Shown in pieces: positions 60,946-64,000 of a stretch of 64,000 nucleotides of DNA (positions are counted from its first letter, which is position 1; each line of letters begins with the position of its first letter). The notes under the pieces are model-generated. The model had not been told where the DNA came from. It searched no databases and worked only from the letters and a program-made list of their open reading frames with translations. Origin of the DNA: Guadua angustifolia. Taxonomy: Eukaryota; Streptophyta; Magnoliopsida; Poales; Poaceae. A program made the position numbers and the translations under genes. Where the stretch lies: contig JAYEVE010000326.1 in assembly GCA_036346375.1 (NCBI GenBank), positions 62,001 through 126,000 on the forward strand, given 5' to 3'.

Positions 60946-62030
60946 TTCTTGGAAACTCTTTTACTTTTCAGGCGACCAAGCAAACTTTTCTCCTTCTTTA
61001 GCAATTGTGTGAGAGGTCTCACAATTGAAGAAAATCCTTCAATGAAACGGCGATAATACCCCACCATACTAAGAAAACTTCTGATCTGAGTAACCGACTT
61101 TGGTTGCTCCCAGTGTAATACTGCCTCCACTTTCTTTGGGTCGACAGCTACTCCTTCGGCAGTCATTACATGACCTAGAAACTCAACCTTCTTTTTCCAG
61201 AAGTCACACTTACTAAATTTTGCATATAGCTGGCTTTCCCTTAACTTTTCCAAAACCCTTCTTAAATGTTCTGCATGCTCTTCCTCCGTCTTGGAGTAAA
61301 CCAGGATGTCATCAATAAACACAACAACAAACTTATCCAAATATTCCATGAACATTTTGTTCATCATATTCATAAAGTATGCAGGAGCATTAGTCAGTCC
61401 GAAAGACATGACTGTGAATTCATAATGCCCATACCTAGACGAAAAAGCTGTCTTTGGTATGTCTTCAGTCCGAATCTTAAGTTGGTGATATCCAGACCGA
61501 AGGTCTATCTTTGAGAAGACTCCTGCTCCTCTTAACTGATCAAAGAGATCATCTATCCTGGGCAACGGATATTTATTCTTTATCGTCACATCATTTAGTG
61601 CACGATAGTCTATACACATTCTGAAACTCCCATCCTTTTTCTTTACAAACAATATTGGTGCTCCCCAAGGTGACGTACTCGGTCTTATAAACCCTTTCTC
61701 TAATAATTCTTCGATCCGTTTCTTCATCTCCACCAATTCCTCGGTAGACATCCTATAGGGTCTCTTGGCTATTGGAGCTGTTCCAGGCACAAGCTCGATT
61801 ACAAACTCTATGTCTCTGTCTGGCGGCATTCCGGGCAAATCTTCAGGAAAAACATCAGGGTACTCATTAACTACCAAAACATCTTTCATTTCTACAGCTT
61901 TCACGCTGTTAACCATTAACTGTCTATCTTGAGTAGCGACTGCTTGAATCTCCACCTTCTTGCCATCCGAGCTCTCTACGGTTACCACTCTTGACCACAA
62001 TCGGCCTTGCCTTTGTGCTTGGATAACCAA
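60942..62030 (-). pseudogene. Chromovirus pol, reverse transcriptase
   Basis: 362 codons, the longest surviving frame of the element. It covers the region between protease and RT (YPDVFPEDLPGMPPDRDIEF), RT finger and palm motifs (KKKDGSFRMCIDYRALN, YPLPRIDDLFDQL, SKIDLRSGYHQ), the catalytic FIDDILVYS, and the connection region (GYYRRFIEGFSSI). RT converts element RNA to cDNA in the cytoplasmic particle. Frame changes are needed on both sides. The sequence fits the Tekay/Del group of plant chromoviruses; the exact clade is my inference. Confidence 0.9.
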
Positions 62031-62260
62031 TCCATTCCCAAGATAACATCTAGGGTTTGGGTTTCCAATATGATCAAGTTAAGCTAGGAACTCTATTCCA
62101 TTTATTAATAGTTTCACCCGGAACACCCTACTTTAGTTCGAGTTTTGATCCAGGGGTTTGGACTATAAGAGTATTCTTAAGGTTGACCATATCTAAATCA
62201 TTTTCCATAACAAAAACCCATGAAACAAATGAATGTGTAGCTCCAGAATCAAACAAAATG
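62031..62260 (-). pseudogene. Chromovirus aspartic protease relic
   Basis: The minus-strand frame has ILFDSGATHSFVSW, with the active-site DSGA at 62250-62239, then NTLIVQTPGSKLELK before a stop. It is out of frame with both the zinc-knuckle frame upstream and the RT frame downstream. Confidence 0.75.
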
Positions 62261-63464
62261 GTAGGCGATCTGAGTTAACTAGAAACTTACCCAGTACAAC
62301 GTCCGTTGCATGCTGAACTTCATCGGCCGTGACGTGGTTGACTCTTCCTCTCACCACAGACTGGGGTGCAGCTCCAGCTTGAGCAGGTCCTCGACTTCCT
62401 CCTTGAACAGGTGTTCTTGCTGGAGTATTTCCCAGATTAAAGCGAACAGGAGTGACTCCTCCTTTCTTGGGACAGACATTTGCGAAATGCCCCATTTCGT
62501 TGCAGTGGTAGCAACGTCTCCCTGCCATTGTTGGATTTCCTGCAGCTGGGCTGATGGTCCTTGCAGGTGTTTGTGGGTTCTGACCAGTGGGTCGCTGTGC
62601 AGGTAGTGGTGTCCTCGCACTACTTCCTGGCTGAAATCGGGTAAACTATTGAGGTACCACCCTTGGCCATTGCTGACCTTGACGACTCCCCTGCTGGGCC
62701 ATGCGGCGTTTGCAGTTGTCATCCAGCTCTTTACGCTTATCTTCTAGGATAAGTGCCTTGTTGACCAACTCCTGAAAATCAGGGAACGTGTGGGTGATCA
62801 GTCCCACTTGAAGTCCGGAATTCAATCCCTTCATAAAAGCCTTATCAGTGGCTACATCCTCTGGCGCATAACGTGCAAGTTGTGTGAACTTGTTAAGATA
62901 GTCGACCTGATTGGCCTCCACAGCTTCAAGAGCGAAATTCCTCCTTCTTAAGCTCCATCATCCCTTCCAAGACGCGTGGTCTTGACGGAAGGCAAGCTGC
63001 TAAACTCATCCCAAGTGATTTCTGAGGATGCTCATGGGAAGCACAATAATTCTCCACCATTCGAAAGAGTCCCTTCTAGGCGGTGGGAAGCATATAAGAC
63101 TCTCTCATTGCCGACACATTGGGTTATGTGTAGCTTTCTCTCGATAGTCGCGAACCAATCATCGGCTTCTATGGGGTTGACATTCCCGAGAGAAGGTTGG
63201 GGGTCTAGTTCTCATGAAATCGGCGGTCCTAGTGATGCCCATGATGCCTGACTTGGTTGTTGTTGAGATTATTAGCGGCAGCTTGATTCTGCAGTTGTTG
63301 CATCTGTTGCATCATTGTCTGCATCAAGCTGGTCTGAGTAGTCAAGAATGCACCCAAATTATTCATGTCCACAGGTGGTGCTTGATGATTAGGTGCTTCA
63401 TTGTTGTTGTCCCTCTGGCGAGAGTTCTTTGCCTCGACTCCTTTGTTGCTCTGGTGTTCACCAT
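62193..63464 (-). pseudogene. Chromovirus gag, broken into several frames
   Basis: A start MVNTRA at 63464 is the usual gag beginning. After a frame change comes MNNLGAFLTTQTSLMQ and a glutamine-rich stretch (63365 to about 63260), then the gag domain with NPIEADDWFATIERKLHITQ (about 63180-63110). A 91-codon frame at 62921-62646 has VDYLNKFTQLARYAPED. The zinc knuckle CYHCNEMGHFANVC lies near 62515-62470 with correct CCHC spacing. At least three shifts interrupt it. Gag builds the particle that houses reverse transcription. Confidence 0.82.
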
Positions 63465-64000
63465 CCGAAGAACAAAAGATTTAGGGAAAAGAAAGCAGAA
63501 TAGGCAAGTAACAAGAATCTTATGCGGGGAGAAGATTTGTTTGACTCAAACATAAGCACACAATTTTTATTTAATATCATAAGGATATGGCCGCTCACAA
63601 GTGCCTACGGGCATTGCGGCGCATACCAAACACGCATAACCATAGGAATTGTTCAACATAAAGAAAACATAACAACTCATAGAGTTCAAATCAGCCAAAC
63701 ATACTAGGATAGACTCGATAAACTGACTCGACAATGACGTGACTCAACACAGGAGTCGACTCTGACGATAACAAAAGAAGGCTCTCTAGTCGTCGATCCA
63801 CCCAAGCTGCGGTCCTCTTGGCGGATACTGCGGCGGGTGTGGCGGCATAGGTGCAAACTGATCCCAGTGCCCCTTGGTGGTGGGCGTAGAACCCTTGACT
63901 TTGCTGGCTCTGGTGGTGCACTGCCGGGTCTTGGCGGCTCACAGCACCGTGGCCCTGGTGCCTCATGAGCTGGTGCCTCCTGCATCGGCGCCTCCTGCTC
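63465..64000 (-). other. Sequence upstream of gag, with a possible proline-rich C-terminus
   Basis: The 5' LTR is not reached. On the minus strand, about 63875-63790 reads HWDQFAPMPPHPPQYPPRGP and then QLGWIDD and a stop, which looks like a real protein end. Upstream of it another frame has HHQSQQSQGFYAHH, one shift apart. It may be an extra frame in the element leader, or a different element or gene entering from the right. I do not recognise it. Confidence 0.35.

Overview
The window is nuclear DNA from a grass (Poaceae). The evidence is a rice-type wall-associated receptor kinase (WAK) gene with clean GT-AG introns, Stowaway MITEs of the CTCCCTCCG type, CACTA and hAT transposons, and stacked Ty3/gypsy LTRs that account for most of the sequence. 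I cannot name the species. I recognise one complete host gene; nearly everything else is transposable element or unrecognised intergenic DNA.

Layout. 1-12062: a locally triplicated non-coding segment (units A, B, C). Unit C was later split by a decayed Ty1/copia element on the minus strand (LTRs 5301-5766 and 10741-11220, target duplication TGTAC); unit A keeps the empty site. 12154-17697: a probable solo gypsy LTR on the minus strand, with a GC-rich block of opposite polarity inside. 18946-23643: a CACTA element (target duplication TGC) with a truncated TNP2-type transposase and a degenerate Ulp1-like C48 peptidase. 23904-24801: a non-autonomous hAT (8-bp target duplication). 25222-31346: the WAK gene, four exons, 948 codons, no break. 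Its intron 1 carries a LINE 3' end and a second CACTA (target duplication AAT) that itself holds a palindromic MITE; intron 2 carries a Stowaway. 31654-32244: a third, unrelated small CACTA (target duplication GGT). 32277-37568: a fragment and a longer copy of one LTR family.

37569-55779 is a non-autonomous long-LTR element arranged LTR-internal-LTR-internal, with about 5-kb LTRs, intact primer-binding sites and only relics of gag and chromodomain. Its second internal region is interrupted at 55780 by a minus-strand Tekay-like chromovirus (LTR 55780-58958, then chromodomain, integrase, RNase H, RT, protease and gag out to 63464) whose 5' LTR lies beyond the window. The inferred nesting order, oldest to youngest, is LTR-B (33019), then the long-LTR element, then the chromovirus.

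The two copies of the long-LTR element differ mainly by 1-3 base changes and indels at CG and CNG trinucleotides, while AT-rich stretches are almost identical. This looks like base-calling error at methylated cytosines, so frameshifts in the transposons here should not be taken at face value. The WAK gene is free of breaks. I did not find a convincing new biological system. The most unusual items are a tandemly repeated bZIP-type TGACGTCA array in the chromovirus LTR (57638-57820), the tandem long-LTR structure, and the three-copy near-perfect palindrome family.
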